A stretch of 64,000 nucleotides of DNA from Fallopia convolvulus (lineage: Eukaryota; Streptophyta; Magnoliopsida; Caryophyllales; Polygonaceae). The notes under the pieces were generated by a model, which was not told the DNA's origin, made no database searches, and saw nothing but the letters and a program-made list of their open reading frames with translations. Shown here in pieces: positions 46,109 to 57,513 of this stretch (the stretch's first letter is position 1; each line of letters starts with the position of its first letter). Location: positions 50,698,622-50,762,621 of the forward strand of contig OZ024734.1 of assembly GCA_964016875.1 (NCBI GenBank). Reading direction: 5' to 3'. Both the position numbers and the translations under genes were made by a program.

Positions 46109-46631
46109 CCAAGCTCACTTGGACTATAAAGCCAAATGAATAGTACTCGGATTGAGTACTTCTCCCAGAACTCTCAAATACCCACATCTGAGAAAAAGAA
46201 AGAAAAGGAAGAGAAGTCCCCGCCGGCGAGTGTGTGATCTCAACGACGGTGAAACCGAAGTTCCCAAGGACAAGGGAACTGAGAAGTCGGTGTAAGGTTT
46301 GACTTATTTGTATTTTGCTGTTGTGAGCTTAGGAACTCAGTTGAGAGGATTTGCTTGTGTTGCTAGAGTTAGGAAGAACTCGTAGGAACAGAGAAGTGTG
46401 AATCCGGCTGTGTAACTAAGGAACAAAGAAATTAATATAAGAAAGTCATTCAAAATCCTACAAGCGGAGGTAGAGGTTTACCCATACAACTAGTTGGTTG
46501 TAGTGGGGTTCCTCTATAAAGGAACTGCGTTCTTTACTGTCTTTATTACTTGCGATTATTTACTTCCGCTGCCTTGGGAATAGCTTAATTGCCAGTTCTC
46601 AAGCTCTTTGCTAACCGTTTACGATCCAACA
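46109..46631 (+). repeat. E2 3' LTR, right part
   Basis: It starts CCAAGCTCACTTGG, corresponding to about 29146 in the 5' LTR, and ends GATCCAACA before the ATATA duplication. It matches the E2 5' LTR rather than the solo-LTR variant (GAGTACTTC, TGATCTCAACG). Confidence 0.92.
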
Positions 46632-47159
46632 ATATATATACCCCAATGAATAATAATAGCTTTTTAACTCTTACAAACTCTAACCCCAAAAACAAAGAAA
46701 AGCCAAGATGCTTTATAACTTCTTTTATATAATTCCAAATCCTTTAAAGCTTAACATGAATATACTATATATATAAAAGAACATTTTTCTAGTTCAAACC
46801 TTTTTGAAAAACTGGATCAAAGGTCTCCCTAATATCATTACAAAGCAATAACCTAAAATTACTCTGAAATCTTTTATCGAATATAAATCAAATATCAAAA
46901 ATATCCTCTGAAAACTATAAATCGACTGATTTTTAAATCCAAATCAAATGTAAAGCCAGATCTGGAAAAAGAGTTGTCTAATTAGCGTGCTTGCAATGAA
47001 AAATACAAAACAAGCATCGAATGTCTCACCTCTGACAACGAGGTCTTACGGTTACAAAACTGCGAGGGATAATAGAGGGATAATCACTAGGATGTGACTC
47101 GGTGGTGGGGAAGGAACATCAAGGAACTCAGCGGGCCACAATGCTCAGACCGTTAATAC
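46632..47159. other. Non-coding continuation of the sequence E2 inserted into
   Basis: AT-rich sequence, then GC-richer sequence near 47030-47150. No gene or boundary was recognised. Confidence 0.35.
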
Positions 47160-47494
47160 TAGGGCTGAGCACGGTTCGGTTCAAACCGAAATTTTAAGCC
47201 GAACCGACCGAACCGAACCGAACCGAAACCGAAACCGATATGATTCGGTTCGGTTTTCGGTTTAGATATTTTCCAAATTTCGGTTTCGGTTCGGTTCGGT
47301 TTTCGGTTAAATTTCGGTTCGGTTCGAATTTTCCAAAGAAAAACCTTCTATTTATGTAAAACCGAACAAACCGAAACCGAACCGAACCGAACCAATTCGG
47401 TTCGGTTTTCGGTTCACATAAAATGGGATTTCGGTTGTCGGTTCGGTTCGGTTTTGGTCGGTTCGGTTCGGTTTTGAACCGATGCTCAGCCCTA
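47160..47494. mobile_element. hAT-type MITE with CGGTTCGG arrays
   Basis: Terminal inverted repeats TAGGGCTGAGCA...TGCTCAGCCCTA and the 8-bp target duplication GTTAATAC (47152-47159 and 47495-47502). The 335-bp interior is almost entirely GGTTCGGTTTTCGGTT-type repeats and their complement, so the whole unit can fold on itself. Its ends differ from the MITE at 35232, so it belongs to a different family. Confidence 0.9.
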
Positions 47495-48582
47495 GTTAAT
47501 ACCGAACCAAGTTCATAACTCCACTCGCCACCTTCCCAAGAGTGCCATCTACTTTGCCCTCACATGGACATAATATCGGGGGAAGCATGGGACCTCCTAT
47601 TTGCCTCTGATCGATAGAGGAAGTTAACTCACGTTATCTTAAAGATACCTTCATGCACGACGATGATGATCAAGACAGACGTCGTCCGCGAGACTTGGAG
47701 GAGATCGTTCGTGATCACTTCAAGATGTTCATTGAGCAGATCCCTGGGGTGCCTCGGCCAATTGAAAGAGAAGATATTGATGGGTATGACAAATTCCCGT
47801 TCTCTCCCTCAATTGCTTAAGTTGAAATACCGAAAAGGTTTTCAATACCGTCCATGGTCGCTTATGATAGAACCGGCAATCCCAACGAACATGTTTCCAT
47901 CTTTAAACAGAAGGCGATGACTAGTGCGGGTCCCTTACCATTCACTTGAGGCACTGATGTGTAAAGCCTTCGGAACAGCTCTCGTGGGAACTGCTCTAAA
48001 GTGGTTTGTGAATCTCCCTAGAGGAAGTATAAGGTCTTTCACCAAATTAATGGATTGATTCAAGGTGCAATTCGCCGGCAGTCAGAAGTTTGAGAAACAA
48101 TCAAGTGATCCTTACCATATAGTACAAAAGCCCGAAGAATCCACCCAGGAATACTTTGACAGGTTTAATCGGGATAAGGTTTCCATCCCGCACTGCGACA
48201 TGACAAATGTCATCGAGGCTTTCTGACAAGGGGTCAGCCAAGATGGAGAGTTATACAAAGAACTCACTAGGCACCCTTGTCATAGCTTTGAAGATGTTCA
48301 AACCAAAGTCGTAGCATAAGTTCGGCTTGAGGAGGATCTAAAGCCGAGAAAGAAAACGAGTGTATGGGAGCAAGTAGAGAAAAAGGTCACTATTGACCAT
48401 TGACGGGAACATCGAGACCAACCCTATCGTTGTTCGCATCCGAAGGCGGTCAGAGTAAATGTCACCAACGCTAGACATGCATCTCGAAAAGCGGTCAAGC
48501 CATTGCCTCCCAAGTATAAATAGTTCAATTTGGGTATATCCCTAAAGTAGCTCGTCAAAAACCTAACACAGATGGGGGAAGG

Positions 48583-50111
48583 TGATATTCGCATTTTAGT
48601 ATAGTTTTTGATAGGTTTTCTTTACTTATTAGGTTTAGTTTTGTTTAGTTTAGGTTATGTTTTGAGTTTTTTTAGATAATTTTGCATATTTCTGTGAAAA
48701 GAGTGGAATCTACGCTATTTTTGTGAATTTTGTAGGTTTTAGCTAGGAAAGGAGCTGAATGGAGTTGAATTTGGAGCATTACAGCAAGAGACGGAGGAGT
48801 GCAAGATTTAAGAAGTCAAAGCTCGAGAGCACAAGAGGAAGTGTGGAAGAAAACGAAGCCCAAGCTCGTTAACGAGGCTGTGAGGGCTCGTTAACGAGGC
48901 TACGAAGAAGAAGATATGGAGTATTTATTTTATAATTCACCGATCCTGAGCGGGAATTTATTTCCGTGTCGGTTGAGTATCTTTTTAGAATCTTTTGGGG
49001 TTGTTAGAATATGTATTTTAGGTCTTAATATCTTTTTAGATTTTATTTCTATCTTTTAGGGATTGTTTCTATCTTTTTAGGAAAATTTATATCTTTTAGC
49101 CTTTTTAGTTTTTAGCTTTTTAGTATAAATACCCTTCTATCTAGCATAGAAAGGGGGGGCTGAATTGGAATAGAGCTTTTTAGAGAGAATTTTTAGGAGG
49201 AGATTTTTGAAGGGTCGAGAGAGAGAGAGAGAAGTCGGATCGGAAGAGGACCGCCGAGGCTTGGTAGACAACAGTCACCGGGGGTCGTTGGTCGTGATTG
49301 TGGTTCGGTGTTTTTATGTTTTTCGGTTTCTTCTGAATCTCTGTAAGACGATATATTTTTCTTATTAATTCAAGTTTGAGTTTTGTTTCAATGTTTCTTT
49401 TGATTGAAGTTTTTAGTTTCTTAGTTATGATTAGTGAGTAGTTTCTTTTTCTAGGATCGGGGTTAAGCCCGGCATAGTTGAGCATGTTTGATGAGTAAGA
49501 TTGAGTTGTGAATGCCTTTTATATTTGATTGAGAATTGTTTGTTGTGCTTATACGGAGACGAAAGTGGAGGTAATTTGAGTTTTTAACTGAATTGAAAGA
49601 GGAAGTTAGTAACTTGAAGGTTGATATTGTTTGAAAACGAAAGTTTCAAGCTTTAGATCTAAAACAAGCAATTAAGTAAATTAGGATGCGAAAGTAGATT
49701 AATTTACTTGCTAAGTCAACGAAAGTTGATGACTCTATCTGTTTAAAGGCATGATCTTTTCTTCTTACGAATTCTTATGCTTGGCTATGTTGTGGTGTCC
49801 CTAGTCCTAGATTTTTGTTTTATTTGAATTATTTCTGGTGAATCTTCGTTGCTGAGTACTTGCCTCGGTACCGAATTTTAATTGGATTTTAATTAGGTAG
49901 TTAGTTTTAGTATTTTGTGTTCGGTGGTTCGTTAACGACCCTGACAACGTTGTTAACGAGGCTGCTCGTGAGTGTTTTGTTTGTTTTTGTTTGCTTTTTG
50001 TTAGATTGATAGACAAACAACCTTGCTTTCTGTGGAACGATCCTGACTTCGCTATACTCAGCGGGGTCTTGACTTACAAATTTATTTGTTGGCCGAGAAA
50101 CCCTATCAACA
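48583..50111 (+). repeat. E4 5' LTR
   Basis: 1,529 bp with a TATAAATA box at 49124-49131 and a (GA)n run near 49218. TCGTTAACGA occurs at 48866, 48888 and 49928, with a one-mismatch copy at 49949. Confidence 0.93.
49124..49131 (+). promoter_or_regulatory. E4 5' LTR TATA box
   Basis: TATAAATA preceded by a T-rich stretch of repeated CTTTTTAG words. The same box is at 58055-58062 in the 3' LTR. Confidence 0.6.
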
Positions 50112-50114
50112 AAT

Positions 50115-50132
50115 TGGCGCCGTTGCCGGGGA
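50115..50132 (+). other. E4 primer-binding site (Athila type)
   Basis: TGGCGCCGTTGCCGGGGA lies three bases after the 5' LTR. This is the primer site known for Athila/Tat elements, attributed to tRNA-Asp. Confidence 0.85.
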
Positions 50133-50321
50133 AGCAACGAGTTGTTAGTTTATCTTTGGGATCGGGAATAGCCCGACCCCGTTTTTGTTTTTAATTTTTG
50201 TTTTGTTTGTTTGTTTTCTCAGTGTATGCCGGTAGGACGAAGAAGGCTTTAGTTTGATAACACAGGTTATTACTCAGAACCAAAACGTTCCCTGCACCGT
50301 CGACTCCGAGAAAACCGAGCC

Positions 50322-52814
50322 ATGGCCACAGCAGAAGAGATGGCTCGAGAGTTAGAGAACCTCCGGACCCAGATGGAGGCACTGAAAGCCGAGAAGGACG
50401 GCGCAGATGCAGAAGCCGAGCGTCAACGAGCTGACAAGGCTCGACTACAAGAAGAGCTAGACGCCTATCCAAGGAATACCAAGCAATACATGCATCCGGA
50501 ACTGAGGGTGCCAGAATCTCCTATTGTGCTTCCAGCGATAGAGAAACCTTTTGAGATCAAGTCTCAATTTATATCCTTAATCAAACGGGCTCAGTTTGAA
50601 GGGAAACCTGTTGAGTGCCCTATGGAGCATATTAGAAATTTTCTTGATTTATGTGATACCATAGCTGCTGAAGGTGTCTCGTTAGAATATGTTCTGTTAA
50701 AAGCTTTTAGATGGTCTATTACTGGAAAGGCCCTGAATTGGTTAGAGAGCCTACCTTCTAAGTCTATCAGGACTTGGAAAGCTTTGTATGATCAATTTCT
50801 TACAAAGTTTTTCCCTCCTGCTAAGACAACGGAGTTAAGGAAACGCATCACCTCTTATCACCAGTTGCCTAATGAAACATTTGTTGAAACATGGGAAAGA
50901 TTCAAGGAGATGCTTAGACAGTGCCCTACTCATGGGCAACCTTTATATGTTTTGCAAGAAATCTTTTTCCAGGGTATCAACGCAGAGACCAAGAACCGCA
51001 TCAACACGCATACCTCGTGCGGTTTTATAGAGATGAACCCGACAGAGGCGTGGGAACTGTTGGATAAGCTGGCAAATTACGATGCTATGTATGGAACCCA
51101 GCAGACTCCACAAACTCAAAAACGTCTCTATGTACCCAACCGAGATGAAGTTGACCCCGATGTTAAAAATCAATTCTTACAAGATGAGGTCAACCGTCTA
51201 AGGAAACAGGTAAGTTTTCTAAAATCCTCTCAATCATTTCAAGAATGTGGTTCTTCTGCACATAGTACTTCTGCTTGCACTAACATTGAGCAGGTTAGAA
51301 CCGCTGAGACAATAGCTGAGATGAATTACATGAGAGGACCCTACAGGAACCAGCCTAATTATAATGACAGGTCGAACAACTATCAACCATGGGGCAATTA
51401 GAATACAAGTCAAAACTACGCAGGGCCCCCACCAGATAGACGACCTGCACCATATCGACCTCCAGGCCATTAGGAGACGCCATCATGGGTTTAGGAGATA
51501 AAGGAGAGCATCAACGGAGTGAACCACAAAGTTGATGACGTTCAAGCCAAACTGAACCGACAAGATAAAAGATGGGGAGAGTTCGATATTTGGAAGAGGA
51601 GCGTTGATTCCCAACTAGGGGACCTAGCTGCACGGATTCCAAGACCACAAGGGCAACTCCCGGGCCGCTTCGAGGAGAACCCTAGAGGCCAAATAGCAGC
51701 GGTACACCTCATAAGTGGGAAGACATTGCCGGAGAGAATTCAAGCTGAAGAGAAGGAGGAACAGGACCTCGCCAACCAGCTCGTTAACAAGCCAGCGAGA
51801 GCACATACCGAGCCAACAAACCAGAATGACGAGGCTCCGAGGGTATCTAACGACCCTACCACAAGTAAGTCTACTAATCCGAGCCTCCCTCTCAACCCCA
51901 GGGTAGTTAACGACCACACCAGGGTCGGTAACGACCCGCCGAGGACATCAATCGACCCCAATGTCGACCCGGTACTCTCACCTCTCGAGCCTAACTTGGT
52001 TCCGAGAATGGTGAAATCTCTTCCATTTCCAACTAAGAAATCTATGGACTCTACTGAGAGTAAGTTCAAGCGTTTCGTTAAGATTCTTCAAGGCATTAAT
52101 ATTTCCATCCCATTGGCTGAGGCCCTAAGCGAAATGCCGGCTTACACAAAAAATTTGAAAGATATTCTTAGCAGGAAAAGGTCCATTACAGAGCTGCAGG
52201 ATGAAGTCAGATCGATAGCTCCACCAGAAAAGCTAGGAGATCCCGGGAGGTTTGCAATCACAATCGGCATAGGCAACCACAAGTTCAAAGCTTTATGCGA
52301 TCTTGGTGCCAGTGCTAGTCTTGTTCCGCTCTCAATCTGGTCTAAAGCCAATATGGGACCACTAGAGCCAGTAGACATGAATCTGTACATGGCAGATGGG
52401 TCAAGTGTCAAAGCCACAGGAGTGGTGGACGACTATCCAATTCAAGTCGGGAAATTCTTTATACCAAATGATTTTATCGTCCTTGATATGCCTGAAGACC
52501 CTCATGTCCCCATAATTCTCGGGCGACCTTTCTTAGCCACAGCAGGAGCAAGAGTTGATGTGCGGAAGGGACTCCTCACTTTTGATATAGGAGAAGAACG
52601 GGTGGAATTCAACTTGGATCAAAAAGCCAACGACCCAATTGGAGTGGCACAAATAGAGTTGACTCAACCCGAACTCGACACAACAGTCCCTACCGAGCCG
52701 CATCTGCCGATCACTGAGTCCCACGTGCAAGAGTTCAACCAAGGCCCTACTATAGGTATTATAGAAAAGTCCAAACCACCTACACTAACAATCCAGGGAT
52801 ATCGAGCTTACTGA
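50322..52814 (+). pseudogene. E4 gag-protease, one frame with three TAG stops
   Basis: A single frame from MATAEEMARELENLRTQME. Residues 1-45 form a coiled coil; residues 60-260 an Athila-type capsid (FEIKSQFISLI..FEGKPVECPMEH, LNWLESLPSKSI, FLTKFFPPAKTTELRKRI, ETWERFKEMLRQCPTHG, FFQGI). TAG stops at 51399, 51471 and 51492 break it. The rest (from 51519) holds a retropepsin-like domain with KALCDLGASASLVPLSIW (DLGA in place of D[S/T]GA, usual in Athila) and IILGRPFLATAGA. The stretch at 51780-51960 is rich in VND/SND peptides written by the TCGTTAACGA-like DNA word. All three stops could come from CAG to TAG. Confidence 0.88.
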
Positions 52815-54150
52815 TAGAAGAAAAGGGTCCTAATTTAGCAATTCAAGCACATAGAGGTTGTAAGGCTACAAGCGGGATACCTCAAGACCCCAACATGGCC
52901 ATACATGAACCACCATGAGACTAGCAAGGGAGCTCGTTGAGCTAACGAGGTTAAACATAGCGCTTACGGGAGGCAACCCGCTTTTTAGAATAGGTTTAGT
53001 TTAGTTTATTTTCTTTTCTTTTCTTTTTCTTTTTAGATTATTTCTTAGCTTTCTTTTGTTTTTCTTTTTAGTTTTAATTAGGATAGAAATTAGAATTTTT
53101 AAGCTAACAAGATTTCAGGAGAAAGGGATCGAAAAATCACTCAAGAAGGCCACGACGGCTCGTTAACGACCCACCCAGGGTCGTTAACGACCCGGTTCGG
53201 ATGAACCGACTCGTCAGGATACGGGGCAGGTAAGTATCCTAACCTAATCTATCTATTTTTACCCTTGCCGCCGCCCCCTTCTACCCTCATCCCTCCTATA
53301 TAAAACCCTTCTACCCCCTTCCAAAATTCTACCCCAACCCTCTCAAAATTCACACCCTCTCAAACCCAAAACACTCTCAATCCCTCTCCCTTCTCTTCCA
53401 CAAAGTCGAAATCCCTCACGATACCGACCACCGAGAGGCCGTCGTTACCGGAGCTCGGAAACCATTCACCGACAAGGCCAAGCTCGTTAGCCACCCCGAT
53501 TCCGACCCTTGTTCTTCAATTTCTCGATTCTCCGGTATGATTTCTAAACCCTTGCTCGAAATTGCATGATTGATTATCTATAGGGTCGAAATTTCATATC
53601 TTGAATCGTATTCTTAGAAAGGTCGAAGAGCATGCTTGATTTTTGTTCATAAAAAAAAATCTTGATTGTGCTTAGTTGTTCATGTTTTAGGAAAGATTAT
53701 TCATGTTAGACTATCTATTGCAATCCTTTAGTTAGGAAAGCATGAATTTTTCTTGTTCTAGATCTAAAGTTCAATCTTTGCATGTCATAATTTCGGGTAA
53801 TTTTTAGCATGTTCGGGATGGGTAATTGAGTAAGTATGGGGTGCTTATACCCGATGAGGGATATGTGGAAAAATATAGAAGATTGCATACTTAATTTGTG
53901 CTGAATTAGAGGTAGATTAAATTTCGGAAAATTCTGGTTTTGCTCTCGGCGGGTCGTTAACGACCCACCCAGGCTCGTTAACGACCCTGCAATTCTTCAT
54001 CGATGGGCCCGAGCCCAGAATCGTGAACAACCCAATTGGGTAGTTTACGAATAATTCCGAGGTTAATTTTGAGACCAAGTATGGGGTCTCGAACTTATTA
54101 TTTTTGAGTGGATCTTATCTTGGAAAAATCTCGATTATTTTGTAGGATCC
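52815..54150 (+). other. E4 non-coding middle where RT/integrase would be expected
   Basis: No pol domain. It holds T-rich tracts (52980-53100), TCGTTAACGA pairs at 53160/53181 and 53954/53975, a C-rich stretch at 53265-53410 and two AAGTATGGGG words (53832, 54077). An acceptor-like TTATTTTGTAG at 54145 immediately precedes the next ORF. Confidence 0.7.
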
Positions 54151-55498
54151 ATGGCTAGTTCAAGCAGGCCCGCTACCCGAGCCCAGAAGAAGAGGAGGAA
54201 CCATAGGTCTCCATCTCCACCTCGAGTGGATGATGTGATTTTGAGCAGTCAGAGCCAAGTACGGCACTACCGAGATTTTCTGGAGAAGGACCATTACACC
54301 TGATGGTTCTCGAAGTCTAGCGCTGTCACCACGGGCATCTACACGGATGTCAAGGACGCTTTCATCATCCTTGGGGCCGCCCACCTGTTGAAGCAAGAGA
54401 CCTTGCCATACTATCCGGCCCTCACATCCGAGTTCTTGGCCACTTTGGAGACCAACTTCTCGTCGAAGACCTCGGCGGGACGAATTCGGTTACGGCTCGG
54501 CAACGAGGACCGTGACTTTACAATGGCGGAGTTCAATGCAATCTTGGAGCTCCCAAACCCGTCGAGAGATTATAGCTTGAAGGACTACCGAGTGACCCGC
54601 ACTTGGAGCTACATCACCGGGGAGGTTCAATCCTCTACCGCGGCGCTATCCGGGGCAAACATCGTCAACCCCATCTTCCGGATTATTTTGAGAGTCCTCG
54701 CCGCAACATTTTGGCCGAAGAAAGAGTTGAACCGGCCTACAAGGACGGAGGTTGCTTGCTTCCGCACCATCCACTTTGAGGAGCCCGGCCCCTTGAACTT
54801 GGGGTACGAATGGCTCTACTATGTCGAGAAATCCACCAAGTCCAAGGAGGTGTGGTGTGGCAATTTGGTTAGCCTCTTGGCTAAGAATCTCGGAGTAGAT
54901 CTCACCCGCTACACACCGGCTCACGCCCAACTCCTCAACAAAAATTATTGGTATAGTTCCGGGATTTTTCGTGCAAGCCGAGGGAGGCTACAAGGTGAAG
55001 GTTCAAGATCGACTAGTCATACCTTCCCTCAACATGTACGAGCTACTCTACGTACCAAACTGGTACGAGGAGTGGACGGGACATCCCTACCCATTGGAGC
55101 CAAAACCGGAGGACGAGCTCTCGCTTAGGCCATGTGAAACTCGGTTTGAGCGGGACGATGTGGATGAATATGAAGAAGAAGATGAACAAGAGGACACTGA
55201 GGTAGTAGGCAATGACACCGAAGAAGCCGACACCGAGGGCGGCACTGAGGAGCTCAATTTTGAAGAAGAAGACATTGACACGGAGGTGTTAGGAGGCAAC
55301 ATCTTCGTTGACGAGCCCACCAGGGTCGTTAACGACCACTTCCAGCCCCATCCCAACCCTGTTAACGAGGCACCCAGCTTCGTTAACGAGGTGCCGAGAG
55401 CCCCTGTCGACCCACCACCAGCTCTTGTCGACCCTCATACTTATGGCCTCATGCCTTACAACCCAGTGATGTATCAAGACCATTTCCAGCCTCACTAA
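54151..55498 (+). pseudogene. E4 ATHILA ORF-1-like protein, one stop and one frameshift
   Basis: It starts at the ATG 54151 (MASSSRPATRAQKKRRNHR, a basic head). TGA at 54301-54303 interrupts it. The conserved part includes PYYPALTSEFLATLETNF, TMAEFNAILELP and WYYVEK-like segments (YEWLYYVEKS). A one-base gain near 54965 shifts to the frame carrying AEGGYKVKVQDRLVIPSLNMYELL and a very acidic tail, ending at 55498. Family assignment (PF03078, ATHILA ORF-1) is from recall of its position and motifs. Function is unknown in the family. TCGTTAACGA copies at 55326 and 55380, plus one near-copy, write the RVVNDH..PVNEAPSFVNEV stretch. Confidence 0.7.
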
Positions 55499-57513
55499 CC
55501 ACCACCTCCTCAGCCCGAGTACGCAGGATCGAGTATACCACCACCATGGGCCGAGGATCTTTCTGCACGGATGCAGCAGCTTCACCTCCAGACGGATCAC
55601 ATTCATAGGAGGATGGATAGATGGGAAACCGTCTATTCCGCTCGCAAGTCGATGGAGGATGAGAGGCAGCGTCAGAGAGAGGCGGAGGATGCTGAGCATT
55701 GGAGGACGATGTACGACTTCATGGGGAACTTTGAGCACTACTTTCCTCCACCGAACCGTTGATTCAGCTCAAGATGAAGTTTCTTTTCCTTGTTTCCACT
55801 TTGTAAGTTTTATGTCTTTCTTTTTTCTTTTTAATTTTTTATTTTGTTTTCTTTTCTATTTCTTTTCCCTCTTCTTCTTATTTTCCTTACAGTGGAGACA
55901 CTGTAATTTTAAGTATGGGGTGGGGAGAAAGTAGAAAACTTATGTCCTAGGTGTTTATATGTTCTATGTAGTTTTTATTTCTTTAAGTTGTAAACCGAAA
56001 AAAATCGAAAAAATTGAAGAAAAAAATTGAAAAATTTCGAAAAATCCAAAAAGTGTTTTAGAATTGATAGATATCCCTTCTTAAGTTCTATGATAGCAAT
56101 CACTAGCTTAATCATATAATTCCTTGCAAGCATGTCTTTAAAAGTATAGCCGGATTCTCAACTTGAAATTATTGTTTTAGAAGAGAATAGCATTTGATGA
56201 AATTGAGCACATATACTTTATAGCATAGATGATGCAATCCAACAAAATTTACCGTGTGAGTTATTTATTTTTTGGCCTTATAGGGAGAACATTCATAAAT
56301 CCCTCTTCTTTTCTTGTGTGATTTACTCTCTTTATGCATATTATCTCTTGGAATTGTGATGGTTATCTATTTCTTGAGACCCTTATAAGATTTATAGTTC
56401 ATTACTTGTAAAGATCATATGATGGAGAACTTATATTCATAAGCCCTATTATACCCTATCTACCTTTACATTATTCCTTCTTTTTGATAACCAATTCTGG
56501 CCTGAAACCTTTTGTTTTTAGTTCCACAAAAATTATTCCCTAGCCGAGATAAGCTTGACCCTATCCGGTAATTAGGACTTAGATTGGAGAGGTAAGTTTT
56601 GTGTTTTGTTAAAAAGAGAAGAGTTTTATATTTGCTTGAATTGAAGGGTATTTGGGAAGGGTAGATTGGAAGTCTCTCGTTATTACATGTAAGAAAGGTC
56701 TCTTGATAGAAAAAATGCACACAATAAAGTTTTTTGATGGATGTAGTGAAAAGAGAAAGAGGAATGTATACGGTGGATCGTTAACGACCTTGATGTGGGC
56801 TCGTTAACGAGGCAACGAAAAAAAAAAGGGAAAGAGAATGAGAAAAAAAATAAAATGAAGAGTTGAAGTGCATTTGTGTTTAAATATAATATCAGAGATT
56901 CTTTTATTTTTGTTATGAGACTTTTTAGGATGATAAAGGGTGAGTGAAAATGAGTGTGCATAATGAAGAGTAAGTTTGGTATGTTGTTTTATGAAAGCTT
57001 TGGTGAGATGTGAGTTTCTAGGAGTCTTTTGATTCCCGGATATTATTAGCACCACATGACCAAAATATTTTCCACGCCCTATTGTTATTACCAAGCCCCA
57101 TTACAACCCGGCCGAATGAAAACTTCCATGAAGTTTTTCATTGAGCCCCCTAAGTTCTTTTGATAATTCTTTGCTTGTTTTGACAAATCTTGGGTGGAGA
57201 GTATTGGTGATATAAGTTCCAATTTCTATGAGTTTTTGTATATAAGATGAGTTGAGAGATTGAATTTATAAGCCTAAACACTTGAGAGTGAGTGAAACAC
57301 AATATATCCCTTGAGAGGTTGGATTGTATTATTTTATGTCTATTTAAGTGCATATATGTGTGAGGATGTTAATAGTCTTTTGCTATAATTTTCTTATGTG
57401 TAGATGTTGCTTTTTTAGAAGATGGCTATGTCTTGATGATCTTGATTTGTTTTGGTTTTGGTTAGTGTCTTGTTTATTGCTTGAGGACAAGCAAGTCTAA
57501 GTATGGGGTATTT
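55499..57513 (+). other. E4 3' non-coding region and polypurine end
   Basis: T-rich tract at 55800-55890, AAGTATGGGG at 55911, A-rich tracts, a TCGTTAACGA pair at 56778/56801, and the terminal GAGGACAAGCAAG..AAGTATGGGG at 57482-57508 before the 3' LTR. Confidence 0.7.

Larger units (their letters stand above)
28613..46631 (+). mobile_element. E2: Sirevirus-type Ty1/copia element carrying nested insertions
   Basis: Plus-strand copy of the E1 family, flanked by ATATA (28608-28612 and 46632-46636). It spans 18.0 kb because E3 (about 6.15 kb) sits in its 3' LTR and a hAT MITE (646 bp) lies between RNase H and the env-like ORF. Frames are better kept than in E1. gag has one internal stop, pol two and the env-like ORF two, all single-codon changes without frameshifts. 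It is therefore younger than E1 but not intact. Confidence 0.95.

Noticed and set aside
47160..47494. CRISPR-like or satellite array because of the dense CGGTTCGG repeats
   Set aside because: No unique spacers and no fixed period; the 8-bp duplication and terminal inverted repeats show a MITE.
49180..50194. Small frames in the E4 LTR, repeated at 58124-59129
   Set aside because: Present in both LTRs with indels that change them; LTR sequence, not genes.
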